Below, piece by piece: positions 1-11,225 of a DNA stretch of 64,000 bases (position 1 is its first letter; every line of letters starts with the position of its first letter). Under the pieces are notes generated by a model. The model made no database searches, was not told the DNA's origin, and worked only from the letters and a program-made list of their open reading frames with translations. A program made the translations under genes and the position numbers. This DNA is from Hexactinellida sp. DTS-2022 (Eukaryota > Porifera > Hexactinellida), in assembly GCA_028753945.1 (NCBI GenBank), contig JAPNXP010000001.1, positions 15,552,501 through 15,616,500 of the forward strand. Direction: 5' to 3'.

Positions 1-1827
1 TGTTTCAACTTGTAATAATTATATTGATTTAACTTGTTAAATCCTACTCTAGTGATTCAACTTGCGATAATTATATTGATTTAACTTATAAATTCCAGCT
101 GGCTTCTATTTAATTTTAGTATTACTATACAATTGATTAAATTAAATAATATAATATAAGGAATTTGTTGACTCAACTCAACCAACCATGGATAACATTG
201 CTAAAATAAATAACTAATAATATAATTTATTATCAATACATAATGAATGAATGGCATTAAACTCAAGATGGTTTATGATAGAAACAAACTTCAAATTTAT
301 CTCCCGTCCTTGTGGCTCGGATCAATTAACAAATGGATCATGACACCTTGAGGCGTTGATGACTTGGCGAAAAAAAATCCAAAATTGCAGATGTGCTGAC
401 AGCATGTTCTTTTGGAGGCACTATCAATAACCCACCAACAAAATATAGTGCCACCAAAGGAACATGCGTCGGCACAGCTGCAATTTTGGATTTTATTATT
501 TTTATTATTATTATTATTTCTCCGTAGCAGGTGCCCTGGCCACACCTGTATACATAGAGGGCTGAAACTTGGCATGTAGATTCGGAGTCGACGTCTAATT
601 TGCACCTGGGGTTACGATTTTGTATTAACAAATTCTTGACACATCTTTAACACCTTTCAAAATTTGTCTGGTCCATAACTCAAAAAATGTTTTACTAAAC
701 CCCAAAATTTTATTTCACATTTGGATTCGCCATAAAATTCTGCGTCTGATGGGAGAAGAAATTTTTCAATAAAGGGGTCAATTTCTGCCATAAATGGGGG
801 TTGAAATTTCTTTGTTTACTGACACTTCAATTTCAGTAAAGTGTTAAATCTAATTCTATTGTTTCAACTTGTAATAATTATATTGATTTAACTTGTTAAA
901 TCCTACTCTAGTGATTCAACTTGCGATAATTATATTGATTTAACTTATAAATTCCAGCTGGCTTCTATTTAATTTTAGTATTACTATACAATTGATTAAA
1001 TTAAATAATATAATATAAGGAATTTGTTGACTCAACTCAACCAACCATGGATAACATTGCTAAAATAAATAACTAATAATATAATTTATTATCAATACAT
1101 AATGAATGAATGGCATTAAACTCAAGATGGTTTATGATAGAAACAAACTTCAAATTTATCTCCCGTCCTTGTGGCTCGGATCAATTAACAAATGGATCAT
1201 GACACCTTGAGGCGTTGATGACTTGGCGAAAAAAAATCCAAAATTGCAGATGTGCTGACAGCATGTTCTTTTGGAGGCACTATCAATAACCCACCAACAA
1301 AATATAGTGCCACCAAAGGAACATGCGTCGGCACAGCTGCAATTTTGGATTTTTTTTTTATATTTATATTTTTTCTCCGTAGACGGTGCCCTGGCCAGAG
1401 CTTTATAGTTGATGGGCTGAAACTTGGCATGTAGGTGGGTATGGACCGTCTAATTTGCACCTGGGGTTACGATATTTCTTAACACATTTTGGACACATTT
1501 TTAACACCTTACAAAATTTGTCTGGTCCATAACTCAAAAAATGTTTACTAAACCCCCAAATTTTATTTCATATTTGGATTCACCATATAATTCTGCGTCT
1601 GATGGGAGAAGAAAATTTGTTAAAATTGGTTTAATTTCTGCCATAAATGGGGGTTGAAATTCCTTTGTTTACTCAACACTTCAATTTCAATAAAACTGTG
1701 AAATCTAATTCCATTGTTTCAACTTGTAATAATTGTATTGATTTAACATGTTAAATCTTTCACTATTGTTTCAACTTGCGATAATTAAATTGATTCAACT
1801 TATAAATTCCAGCTGGCTTCTATTTAA

Positions 1828-2374
1828 TTCTAGTATTACTATACAATGGATTAAATTAAATTATATAATAATATAAGGAATTTGTTGACTAAACTCAAAT
1901 CACCGTGGATAACATTGCTAAAATAAATAACTACTAATATATTTTATTATCAATACAAAATGAATGAATGGCATTAATTCTAGTATTACTATACAATGGA
2001 TTAAATAAATTAAAATAATATATGGAATTTGTTGACTCTACTCAACTCACCGTGGATAACAATGCTAAAATAAATAACTAATAATACCGTATTGCCTTGA
2101 ATAGTAGCCGGGGCGATTATTGATTTCAAGCCCCATTTAGGCTCAAGAAAATGTTATGATTTTCGAGAATGGCGAATATTTGTGGAATATAATCATTGGA
2201 GAGAGTCAATAATTGTAGGGAGGCGATTATTTGATATCAACGGTTATTCTAGGTGGTGTCAAAAATAATTACGAACAATTTTTGGGGGGCGATTATTCAA
2301 GGGGGGCGATTATTCGAGGGGGGGCTACTATTCAAGGAAATACGGTATAATATATTATCAATACAGAATGAATG
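1828..2374. repeat. Internal partial duplication within satellite unit 3
   Basis: The stretch beginning ATTCTAGTATTACTATACAA at 1828-1976 is repeated directly from 1977. The second copy is interrupted by the MITE at 2097-2345 and resumes to about 2374. The uninterrupted first copy shows what the second looked like before insertion. Confidence 0.75.
2097..2345. mobile_element. 249 bp MITE with TA duplication (CCGTATT family)
   Basis: The terminal inverted repeats read CCGTATTGCCTTGAATAGTA at the left and CCGTATTTCCTTGAATAGTA on the complementary strand at the right. The element is flanked by TA on both sides (2095-2096 and 2346-2347). Removing the element and one TA restores the satellite sequence seen in neighbouring units. 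It carries GGGGCGATTATT-type internal repeats. A 246 bp relative sits at 22551-22796. It is non-autonomous, with no ORF. Confidence 0.88.
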
Positions 2375-3368
2375 AATGGCATGAAACTCAAGATGGTTTA
2401 TTATAGAAACAAATTCAAATTTATCTACCGTTCCTTGTGACAACGACCAATTTACAAATGGTTCTTCACACCTTGGGCGTTGATGACTTGGCAAAAAAAA
2501 TCCAAAATTGCAGCCTGTGCCGACAGCATGATCCTTTGGAGGCACTATCAATATACCACCAACAAAATATAGTGCCACCAAAGGAACATGCGTCGGCACA
2601 GGCTGCAATTTTGGATTTTATTATTATTTCTCCGTAGCAGGTGCCCTGGCCACACCTATATACATAGAGGGCTGAAACTTGGCATGTAGTTGGGGAGTGA
2701 CCGTCTAATTTGCACCTGGGGTTACGATTTTTTCTCAAATAATTTTAACACCTATTTAAACTAATTATTGCTCATAACATGAAATAATTAATGTTGAGCT
2801 TGATAAAATTTACATGTGCGGATAGAAAATTAAATTCTACACCTTTTGGCAATTCACAAATATTCAATTTAGCCTAGGTTTGTGCCATAATTGGGGTACC
2901 AATCTCCTGTGTTTCCTCACACTTCAGATTCAGTAAAACTTATAAATCAATTTCCATTGTTTCAACTTGTAATAATTATATTGATTCTAATTCTATTGTT
3001 TCAACTTGTAATAATTTTATTGATTTAACTTGTTAAATCTTACTCTATTGTTTCAACTTGCGATAAATATATTGATTTAACTTATAAATTCCAGCTGGCT
3101 TCTATTTAATTGTAGTATTACTACTATGCAATGGATTAAATATAATAATATAATATAATGAATTTGTTGACTAAACTCAAATCACCGTGGATAACATTGC
3201 TAAAATAAATAAACAATAATATAATTTATTATCAATACATAATGAATGAATGGCATTAAACTCTAGATAGTTTATGATAGAAACAAACTTAAAATTCAAC
3301 AATCGTTCCTTGTGACTCCGACCACTTAACAAATGGTTCTTCACACCTTGGGCGTTGATGACTTGGCG

Positions 3369-3496
3369 AAAAAAAATCCAAAATTGCAGCCTGCGCCGAC
3401 AGCATGTTCCTTTGGAGGCACTATCAATAAACCACCAACAAAATATAGTGCCACCAAAGGAACATGCGTCGGCACAGGCTGCAATTTTGGATTTTA
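3369..3496. repeat. Hairpin core of satellite unit (representative copy)
   Basis: The left arm reads AATCCAAAATTGCAGCCTGC and continues to GGCACTAT. The right arm is its reverse complement with a few mismatches, and the loop is CAATAAACCACCAACAAAAT. The same structure is present in every unit and in an isolated copy at 5577-5697. Position-by-position the arms differ between copies in a way that partly keeps pairing: CC:GG in copies 3 and 4 corresponds to AC:GT in copy 5. It may be a captured palindromic MITE or a hairpin-RNA source. No coding role is supported. Confidence 0.85.
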
Positions 3497-4835
3497 TTTC
3501 TCCGTAGCAGGTGCCCTGGCCACACCAGTATACATTAAGGGCTGAAATTTGGCATGCAGTTGCGAAGTGACCGTCTAATTTGCACCTAGGGTTACGATTT
3601 TTTATCAAATAATTTTAACACCTATTTAAACTAATTATGGCTCATAGCATTAAATAATTAATAGTGAGCTTGATAAATTTTACATGTACGGATAGAAAAT
3701 TAAATTCTACACCTTTCCACAGTGCACGAATTTTTAAATTGGGTTTCGTTAGTGCCACAATAGAGTTGCAAATTTTCTTTGTTTACTAACACTTCAGTTC
3801 CATTGAAAGTGATAAATCTAATTCTATTGTTTCAACTTGTAAGAATTATATTGATTTAACTTGTTAAATCTCGCTCTATTGTTTCAACTTGCGATAATTA
3901 TATTGATTTAACTTCTAAATTCCAGCTGGCTTCTTTTTAATTGTAGTATTACTATACAATGGATTAAATTAAATATTATAATATAAGGAATTTGTTGACT
4001 CAACTCAACCAACCGTGGATAACATTGCTAAAATAAATAACTAATAATATAATTTTTTATCAATACATAATGAATGAATGGCAGTAAACTAAAGATGGTT
4101 TACGGTAGAAACAAACTTCAAATTTATCTACCATTCCTTGTGACTCGGACCAATTAACAAATGGTTTTTGACACCTTGAGGCGTTGATGACTGGGCGAAA
4201 AAAAATCCAAAATTGCAGACTGTGCAGACAGCATGTTCCTTTGGAGGCACTATCAATAAACAAACAACAAAATATAGTGCCACCAAAGGAACATGCGTCG
4301 GCACAGTATGCAATTTTTGTTTTTGGTCCGTAGATCGTCCACAGAACAGAGTTTTATAAACTAAGAACTGAAATTTTTAGGACAGGTGTCTTATGGGTTA
4401 CAGATGTGCACCTGGGGTCACAATTTTTTATTACATTCCTTTGGACACATTTTCACACCTGTTTAATGTTACAACAGGTACAATAAATAGAGCCCGAAAA
4501 TTAAAATTATATGCATTCGATGGAGAATTAAATTCTACACCTTGTCACAGTACACGAATTTTCAAATTGTGCTTAGTTTGTGCCACAATTGAGTTGCAAG
4601 TTTCCTTTGTTTACTAACACTTCAGTTCAATTGAAAGTGTTAAATCTAATTCTATGTTTCAACTCGGTATTATTATAGATTCAACTTGTGAGATCGAGTA
4701 GGCTTCTATTTTCCAATTGAAAAATAAGATTATATATTTCTTAGCAACGACAGATTATGTGATTATATTTACTTCTGCGAGAATATAATTGCACTGTTAA
4801 TATACTGACGTAATTAATTATCATTAAGAGATATC

Positions 4836-5001
4836 TTATATGTAGACCGTCTAGAAATAGACCAGGTTTTATTCCCTATACATTAGTATTACCCATAAAA
4901 AGCAGGGCAAGTGGTCTACAGAATTTATAGACGGTCTACAAATTTTTGGCTTATTTGTATGGGCTTTTATAGACCGTCTATTTCTAGACGGTCTACATAT
5001 A
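4836..5001. mobile_element. Palindromic MITE (TGTAGACCGTCTAG family)
   Basis: The ends are inverted copies of TATATGTAGACCGTCTAGAA. Internally the GACCGTCTA/TAGACGGTC motif recurs, so the whole stretch folds on itself. A diverged relative lies at 59521-59672. No clear target duplication was found. Confidence 0.7.
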
Positions 5002-5235
5002 AGGATGCTCTATAATTAATTCAGTCAGTATATGACTTATGCAGATGCTTCCAATTTGTTTATTAGGGTTATCGAGTGTGCGGAATTGAAATTTGATAGC
5101 CAAATTAATTAATTTATTATTTATGACAAAATAATTTAACTTCATAGAGGTAAGTTGACATTGAAATTGGTGAAATATTATAAATAATATTAATAATTAT
5201 TTATACTAATTAATTAAATATCATAAATCTCGGAG

Positions 5236-5700
5236 ATTATAGAAGATAGAAACAAATTTCAAATTTATCAATTGATCCTTATGCCACATAACACCTCTAC
5301 AAATGGGTCTTGACACCTTGAGGTGATGATGACATCGTCAAAAAAATGTGTTTTTACAATTTTGTGAATTCTATATTTCGAATGGGTTGGTTGGTGTTGG
5401 GTGATCACCCAACACTCACATAAATGCTGACTCATCACTTATTATATTCCACTGAAACTTGAATTTCTTTGAAATGAAGTGAGTAAAACGAAACTTCCAA
5501 CTTTCTAAGGGTCGTTGCCTTTTGAAACACCTTTCTGAAATAATTTAACAGCATAATAGTGATGATGACATGGTGAAAAAAAATCCAAAATTGCAGCCTG
5601 CGCCGACAGCATGTTCCTTTGGAGGCACTATCAATAAACCACCAACAAAATATAGTGCCACCAAAGGAACATGCGTCGGCACAGGCTGCAATTTTGTTGA
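5236..5700. repeat. Diverged, interrupted sixth copy of the satellite segment with hairpin
   Basis: From 5236 to about 5345 the sequence matches the part of the satellite unit just before the hairpin (GATAGAAACAAA...TTCAAATTTATC). The match breaks for about 215 bp and then resumes with a complete hairpin at 5577-5697. The repeated GATGATGACAT...GTCAAAAAAA at both breakpoints suggests an insertion with a flanking duplication. The presence of the hairpin outside the tandem array shows it is not bound to the unit. Confidence 0.65.
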
Positions 5701-6275
5701 TTATTAGGTACAACTCGGTTGTTAACAACTAAAAGCGGTTGTTAGTTAAACAAACAAACAGATTACACGGCTTTAACAACTATTCTTCAGCCCTGTGCAT
5801 ACGTTATGCGTTATCCGAATGATCTATACAAAACGAAGACTGTTGTCTGTAGTACATCACGTTCGATATGTACCCGTGGTTATAGAAAGTTCAAACTGGT
5901 ACCAACGACGTTTAATGGTCGAGAACCTGGACTTAAAATTAAATAATTCAATACCTGCTAATAGTTATGACGTTATTTCTACCAACCAATTAACAGTATT
6001 GGGAAACCTCAGCTAGCTCAGACTACCAAATCGGGTTTTTGTATAAATGTAAATACTTAACTTAGTATGAAATCCACTGTGATTCACTCTCACTGATCGT
6101 ATCACAACTCCAAGCATGAGGAAATCTGGGGTCAAAATTTAAATTTCGCGGCGAAGCGTGGGTACCCGGCTTGTACAAGTGCTATATAATATTTTTAATG
6201 ATTAGTTTTAAGTACAAGTTAGATATTACTAAAATATATTTTTTTTTTTTTGGTTATCAAGTATAGAACTGAAAC
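5701..6275. other. Intergenic/5' flank of the VLIG gene
   Basis: No convincing ORF. A pyrimidine run at about 6239-6252 followed by TTATCAAG (AG at 6260-6261) looks like a 3' splice site 14 bases before the ATG at 6276. A 5' UTR intron is therefore possible, with the upstream exon not identified. Confidence 0.4.
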
Positions 6276-9200
6276 ATGGCGAATAAAGGTGAGGATAATA
6301 TTAATTCAATTGTCCCATCATCAAAAAATGTTGAATTGAAGAAGAATTTACTCGCAATGGAATTTGACGAAGAAAATACAACATTTATTATGGAGAACGG
6401 AGATAAATACCTTGGAAACGCACGTATATTTGCTAAGAAGTTGGGAGTATCACCCGAAAAGGCTCAAATGGCTCTAGATTGTCTAATATCTTTCAAGAAA
6501 TATACTCTAACCAAAAAAGATATCATTGCGATTGACGAATGCTTGGAAGATCCTGATTTCAAGAGTGTTGAAGAAATTTCTTTATTTTGTGGTATTACTC
6601 CAAAATTGGTTACAGATCATATTGAAACAAAGCAACTCAGTGAAACTCAAAAGGATCATATACATAAACTTTTAAATGCCGGTTACTGCATCAGTAGTAT
6701 CGCGACTGAACAGAAGTTACCTAACAATAAAGTTCAGGAGTATGTGAACAAAACTTTTATAACTTTCAATGGAAAAGAAGGCCAAAAAATTTTGAATATA
6801 ATACTTAATCTAGAAATATTCAACAATTTCTCTAGTGCCAAATTACGAGATTTGATTAAGTCTAGAGATCTAAGACTTCAAGATCAATTGTGTTGTTATC
6901 TCCGTAAACATAATATTAGTGCGTATCAGCAATTATTTGAGTATTTTCGAAAATTCGATGAGTCCCGAAACTTTATTGAGATTAATAAAACACTGAGCTT
7001 TGACGACATTCTCTTTATGGAAACAGAAAGCAAGTATAATGCCGAAGAACTGAGCATCAAATTGCATAAAGTAGAAACCGTTATAGTAGAACACCTACAA
7101 CGGTACCACCCAACCCAAGAAGAGAAGGACTATTTTTCTTTTATACAAAAGGAACAAATTGCAAAAATATTGTCCAATTTTGGGAAAGAAGTAAAAACTT
7201 TTCATAATTATCGAATACTAATTACAGAATCTTTCGATACCTTGATACAGAGAGCAGAAAACGCAGAAAATACCCCAATGCAAGTATTTAAAGAGCTCTT
7301 GCCTCTAATATTTTATTACCTCAAATGTAGCCTCTCTTTCGAGGATATTACGCGGATATTAGCTAAAATAACCAACATCACAGTCACGAGGTATGACGTA
7401 TTCCATATAATATTTCAACTGGCCGACACAGTTGTGAGAGGTCTCTGCATTGAGCATTACTCATTTAGTAATCCGGTCCCACTGTATTACCCAATAATAC
7501 AATCTTCCCTTGATAAGGGAAAACAAGTTGAATTTGGGTTATGTAGTGAGCTGTGGTATTCCATCAAAGAGTATAATGGACTAATATCTTTCGGGTTAGG
7601 AAGAGCAAGTTGGAAACCAATCGGAAAATCTAATTTACTGGATCTAACATTTGAAACAGAGTTTTTACAGGGAAATCCTCAAAGTAGTGCATTTCATCTA
7701 AAATCAATAGATATACAGTTGACTAAGAATCTATTTGGGACAGTGAATTCTAGTTCCACTAAGGAGCTTACGAAATGGGCATACATTGACTGTCATAGAT
7801 ATTCAGACCCAAGTATTATTCAAGTAATTTGTCAACACTTGGATATTGCTTTAATTCATATCAGTCACTCGGATTTTATAGTGAACAATTCATTGATAAC
7901 TAAAGAAATTATGACATTTGCAAAATGTATGAAACATGTGTATGTCTATATCCGAGATCATGAAGAACCTAGGGTCACTGTAAAGAAAGAAAATGAATCA
8001 ATCACATATATTTTCCTACCCAACCTAACTAAGGGTGATGTGACCGTCTATTCAACTCTGAAAAAAATCGGTTATGAAATAGTAAATTCTAAGACTGTAA
8101 ATCCTAAACAAATTGGACCAGAATTTATTGAGTCTGTAATTGGTGCACTTAAACCCAGGTATTTGAAAGAAATAGTTATAGATAAGAAATTAATTCAATC
8201 TATAACGGACTACATAAAAAAATACCCAATGTCTCTTCGTGAAATAAATTTTACTTTCTTGAGTTACTATCCCAGTTTTGTAAAATACATGAAATACTAT
8301 CATCAGGTATCTTCTGAAATTGAATTGGAGATCATTGATGATTTAAATTCTCAATGTGTGAAACAAAAAGAAACCTTAGAATGCAGTAACATGGGAGAAA
8401 TTGTTCTTACTTTCAACAAAATCTTGGAACGGAATAATTCAGGACTCGTATTATGGAAACTATCACAAGAGCTATGTGCACTCACAAAGCAAGTGCACCT
8501 TCTCAAAATATCGAATAACAAAGAGAGATATAGCTTAGAGATTATCTGGAGAGAGGCACTGCTAACTAGTAAATATGGTAATAAGTCGAAAAACAACAAG
8601 GATAGAGAAATGTTTAAACAGCGCTATGCATCTAATTTCAGCAATTATGTGGAGAAAGGGGATGCATTCGAGCTAATTGATGGTGATAACCTCCGATTCT
8701 TCAATAAAGACATTAATTCTCTATTAAACATATTATACAGAAAGCAGATCGATGAGCTGAATGTCATCAGTGGGGGAAATGTTTTGTTAATGCAAAAAGC
8801 TCCAACTGTAGTGAGCATTTTTGGACCCCAGAGTTCGGGAAAATCTACACTGTTAAATTATTGCTTCGGATGTAAGTTCCTAACTAGTGCTGGTAGGTGT
8901 ACCAGAGGAGTTTATGCTTCTATTGCTAAACTGAGTCAATCAGTTAACAATACAAATCAATTCTTAATCCTCGATACAGAAGGACTAGACGGTGGAAACA
9001 AAGAAGGGACATCTGTAATCCACTTTGACAGAACAATGGTGTTGTTTTGTCTCGCCGTGTCTCAGGTGATAATTATTAATATTAAAGGCGAATTAGGAGA
9101 AGAAATGCAGAATCTCCTTCAGATTTGCGCGTATTCTCTGGAAAAACTGAAAGTTTGTAAGGTACCAATACCAAAGATATTCTTTGTTCTCAACCAACAA

Positions 9201-11225
9201 GCAGATCCAGATCGGAACGTTTATATAGGCGCTTTGAGGAACTTGATGAATAAACTAGACGAAGAATCTGAACTAATGGAACTTGACGGATGTCGAATTT
9301 CAGAGTTAATACAAATTTCTGAAGATACTCTATTCATTCTACCTTCAGCCTTCAACTCCGTTCAATTGAATAGTCATGCAGCTAAACTTTATGAATCAGA
9401 TGTAATCAAACTATATCCCACAATTGCTTTCGCAAACAGATGTGCAGAATTAAGACAGGCTATTATCAATCATCTGGTTCATATTCCAAAAAATGAAATA
9501 TCAAGTTTCACCACAATGAGTGAGTGGCTAGAGATGTCCGGAGTTATTTGGGAAACTATTATAAAATATCAAGACATAGTGAAACATAGAAACGTTGACG
9601 AACTTAAGTGCAGTAATTTACTCCGGCTGACAGTCGGGAAGATAATGAACAACCATATATTCGGTAATCAGACAGAGTTTAATAAAATCACAGAACAATT
9701 GATATCTGAAATAAAAGAAATCACTACTATACAAACTCCGACTATTATACTAGCAGAAAAAATGTTGAAATTTAATGAAGTTTTTCAAAAACGCGGTGAA
9801 CAATGTTTGGTGGAATTCAATCAAAAATGTCATAATAATCCTTTATTGAAAAGAATGACGCATTTGTGCGAGGATATGAATTTGAATTTAGCGAGGCTAA
9901 TTGGTATTGAGAGAAAGAAGTATCAAGATAAACTTAAGTTTCATATTAATGCTGTTTTAATTGAAATCAATCTAGGCGAAAAAATGGGAAAATTTCAGGA
10001 AGAAATTGCTGAAAATGTTGATCATTTTGTAGATTTAACCAACGAAGAACAGAGAGAGACTTTCGAAGAACTATGGGTGAAATGCTTTGACAATATTAGA
10101 AAAGAAGAAGAGGAAATCGAACGTTATGAAGAATTTGGTAATTTGTATATGATTTTCAAAATGGAATCAAAAACAATGGAAAATAAGCAAGACATTGTCA
10201 AACATTTTCATTATTTTAACTTTGAGATGAACAAGATAATAGAATATATCCGATTAGAAATCCTAAAATCATTTGAAAGTGATTCTTATTCCTTTTCTAC
10301 CTCAGAGGATTTCATTTATCCATGGAAAGTAAACAACATACCAATAAAAGAAATGACTCCAATTATAGGTAAGGTGAATTATGAGTACTTGGGGAATGAT
10401 ATGTTATTTACATTGGATGAAATTACTTTTGATTCAACTACACTAATACCAAAAATATGCGATTGGGTTCCTAAATGCTGTCATCCTCTTGTTAACTATT
10501 GCTCAGGTTACTTTAACCATGCAGACATAACATGGCAGATGGAAGAAAGAAAACAAATACGGTTGCTAGCCTCACTTTTGCAGGATCCAAATAATGGTGG
10601 AATGAAGACATGGGAAAAGTTGATTCAAAATATCTCTTCAAGAGTTGAGGAATTGGTCAAGGAAGATCCTCAAATTACACAAAGTACTGTCAAACAACTT
10701 GTCAATTATTTATGTTACACCATTAAACATGTCAATTATGAAATCAATTTTATACAAGCAAAGTTGACAAATGCAGCTGAAAGGAAAATCACTACATTAG
10801 TGTTTGCTTACGCATTCAAATCCCTTTGGGATACAAAGGTAAATAACAACATTGAAAGTAAAATGAAAGAAAATGAAAGAAAAAGTCCAAAGTTTGAGTA
10901 CTTTTTGCGTGTAATAAATACTCGTAAAATGACATTAGGAGATTGGGATCGTATAGGATTGAGACAGAATGATCGAAAAACTGCGAACCAGTTTGCGTTG
11001 GATTTCCTTGAAAGTCTAAAACGAGGTGTAATGACTGATGAACAGTGTCAAATAGAGTCTATAATTAATGAGCAGAAAACTTCATTGTCACACGATAGCA
11101 TTCTTATTCAAATTCATGAACTAATTGATCAACAACTTGATTCGGACCCTGACATTGAAATACTAAATCAAGAAAATTTAGTCATCCAATTCATTTGCAA
11201 CCGAATTCAAGTAATAAAGAATTAA
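6276..11225 (+). CDS. VLIG-type very large GTPase, N-terminal 1649 residues (ends at an in-frame TAA)
   Basis: Large dynamin-like GTPase related to vertebrate GVIN1/VLIG and URGCP proteins, which are cytosolic or nuclear and often interferon- or infection-inducible. The GTP-binding motifs are G1 GPQSSGKST at residues 850-858, G2 RCTRG at 874-878, G3 DTEG at 900-903, and a VLNQQAD stretch near 971-977 in the G4 position. A WLEMSGVIWETI segment after the G domain matches the conserved post-G region of VLIGs. The N-terminus (47-275) shows several helix-turn-helix-like modules of the type 'sxxxIAxxxxLPxxxVxxYV' (around 76-116, 121-157 and 230-275). The start is ATG 6276 in the context GAAACATGG. 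Coding is intronless, as usual for VLIG genes. The frame stops at TAA 11223-11225 but continues open after it in the same frame; see the next entry. Confidence 0.9.
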   Translation: MANKGEDNINSIVPSSKNVELKKNLLAMEFDEENTTFIMENGDKYLGNARIFAKKLGVSPEKAQMALDCLISFKKYTLTKKDIIAIDECLEDPDFKSVEEISLFCGITPKLVTDHIETKQLSETQKDHIHKLLNAGYCISSIATEQKLPNNKVQEYVNKTFITFNGKEGQKILNIILNLEIFNNFSSAKLRDLIKSRDLRLQDQLCCYLRKHNISAYQQLFEYFRKFDESRNFIEINKTLSFDDILFMETESKYNAEELSIKLHKVETVIVEHLQRYHPTQEEKDYFSFIQKEQIAKILSNFGKEVKTFHNYRILITESFDTLIQRAENAENTPMQVFKELLPLIFYYLKCSLSFEDITRILAKITNITVTRYDVFHIIFQLADTVVRGLCIEHYSFSNPVPLYYPIIQSSLDKGKQVEFGLCSELWYSIKEYNGLISFGLGRASWKPIGKSNLLDLTFETEFLQGNPQSSAFHLKSIDIQLTKNLFGTVNSSSTKELTKWAYIDCHRYSDPSIIQVICQHLDIALIHISHSDFIVNNSLITKEIMTFAKCMKHVYVYIRDHEEPRVTVKKENESITYIFLPNLTKGDVTVYSTLKKIGYEIVNSKTVNPKQIGPEFIESVIGALKPRYLKEIVIDKKLIQSITDYIKKYPMSLREINFTFLSYYPSFVKYMKYYHQVSSEIELEIIDDLNSQCVKQKETLECSNMGEIVLTFNKILERNNSGLVLWKLSQELCALTKQVHLLKISNNKERYSLEIIWREALLTSKYGNKSKNNKDREMFKQRYASNFSNYVEKGDAFELIDGDNLRFFNKDINSLLNILYRKQIDELNVISGGNVLLMQKAPTVVSIFGPQSSGKSTLLNYCFGCKFLTSAGRCTRGVYASIAKLSQSVNNTNQFLILDTEGLDGGNKEGTSVIHFDRTMVLFCLAVSQVIIINIKGELGEEMQNLLQICAYSLEKLKVCKVPIPKIFFVLNQQADPDRNVYIGALRNLMNKLDEESELMELDGCRISELIQISEDTLFILPSAFNSVQLNSHAAKLYESDVIKLYPTIAFANRCAELRQAIINHLVHIPKNEISSFTTMSEWLEMSGVIWETIIKYQDIVKHRNVDELKCSNLLRLTVGKIMNNHIFGNQTEFNKITEQLISEIKEITTIQTPTIILAEKMLKFNEVFQKRGEQCLVEFNQKCHNNPLLKRMTHLCEDMNLNLARLIGIERKKYQDKLKFHINAVLIEINLGEKMGKFQEEIAENVDHFVDLTNEEQRETFEELWVKCFDNIRKEEEEIERYEEFGNLYMIFKMESKTMENKQDIVKHFHYFNFEMNKIIEYIRLEILKSFESDSYSFSTSEDFIYPWKVNNIPIKEMTPIIGKVNYEYLGNDMLFTLDEITFDSTTLIPKICDWVPKCCHPLVNYCSGYFNHADITWQMEERKQIRLLASLLQDPNNGGMKTWEKLIQNISSRVEELVKEDPQITQSTVKQLVNYLCYTIKHVNYEINFIQAKLTNAAERKITTLVFAYAFKSLWDTKVNNNIESKMKENERKSPKFEYFLRVINTRKMTLGDWDRIGLRQNDRKTANQFALDFLESLKRGVMTDEQCQIESIINEQKTSLSHDSILIQIHELIDQQLDSDPDIEILNQENLVIQFICNRIQVIKN

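Larger units (their letters stand above)
1..4654. repeat. Tandem satellite array, five units of about 0.83-0.86 kb
   Basis: Units start at the motif TGTTTCAACTTGTAATAATT near 1, 860, 1715, 2959 and 3829, and the array fades near 4654. Unit 3 is longer (about 1.24 kb) because it contains a 149 bp internal duplication and a 249 bp MITE. Each unit contains a near-perfect inverted repeat of about 125 bp (371-500, 1229-1355, 2493-2620, 3369-3496, 4198-4320). The arms are about 50 nt and the loop about 20 nt. All moderate-length ORFs here lie in the hairpin or its flanks and recur in every unit, so I regard them as by-products of the repeat. The array may start left of the window. Confidence 0.93.

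Noticed and set aside
297-4617. Several 60-143 codon ORFs on both strands
   Set aside because: They recur in every satellite unit, lie on both arms of the hairpin and carry no domain.
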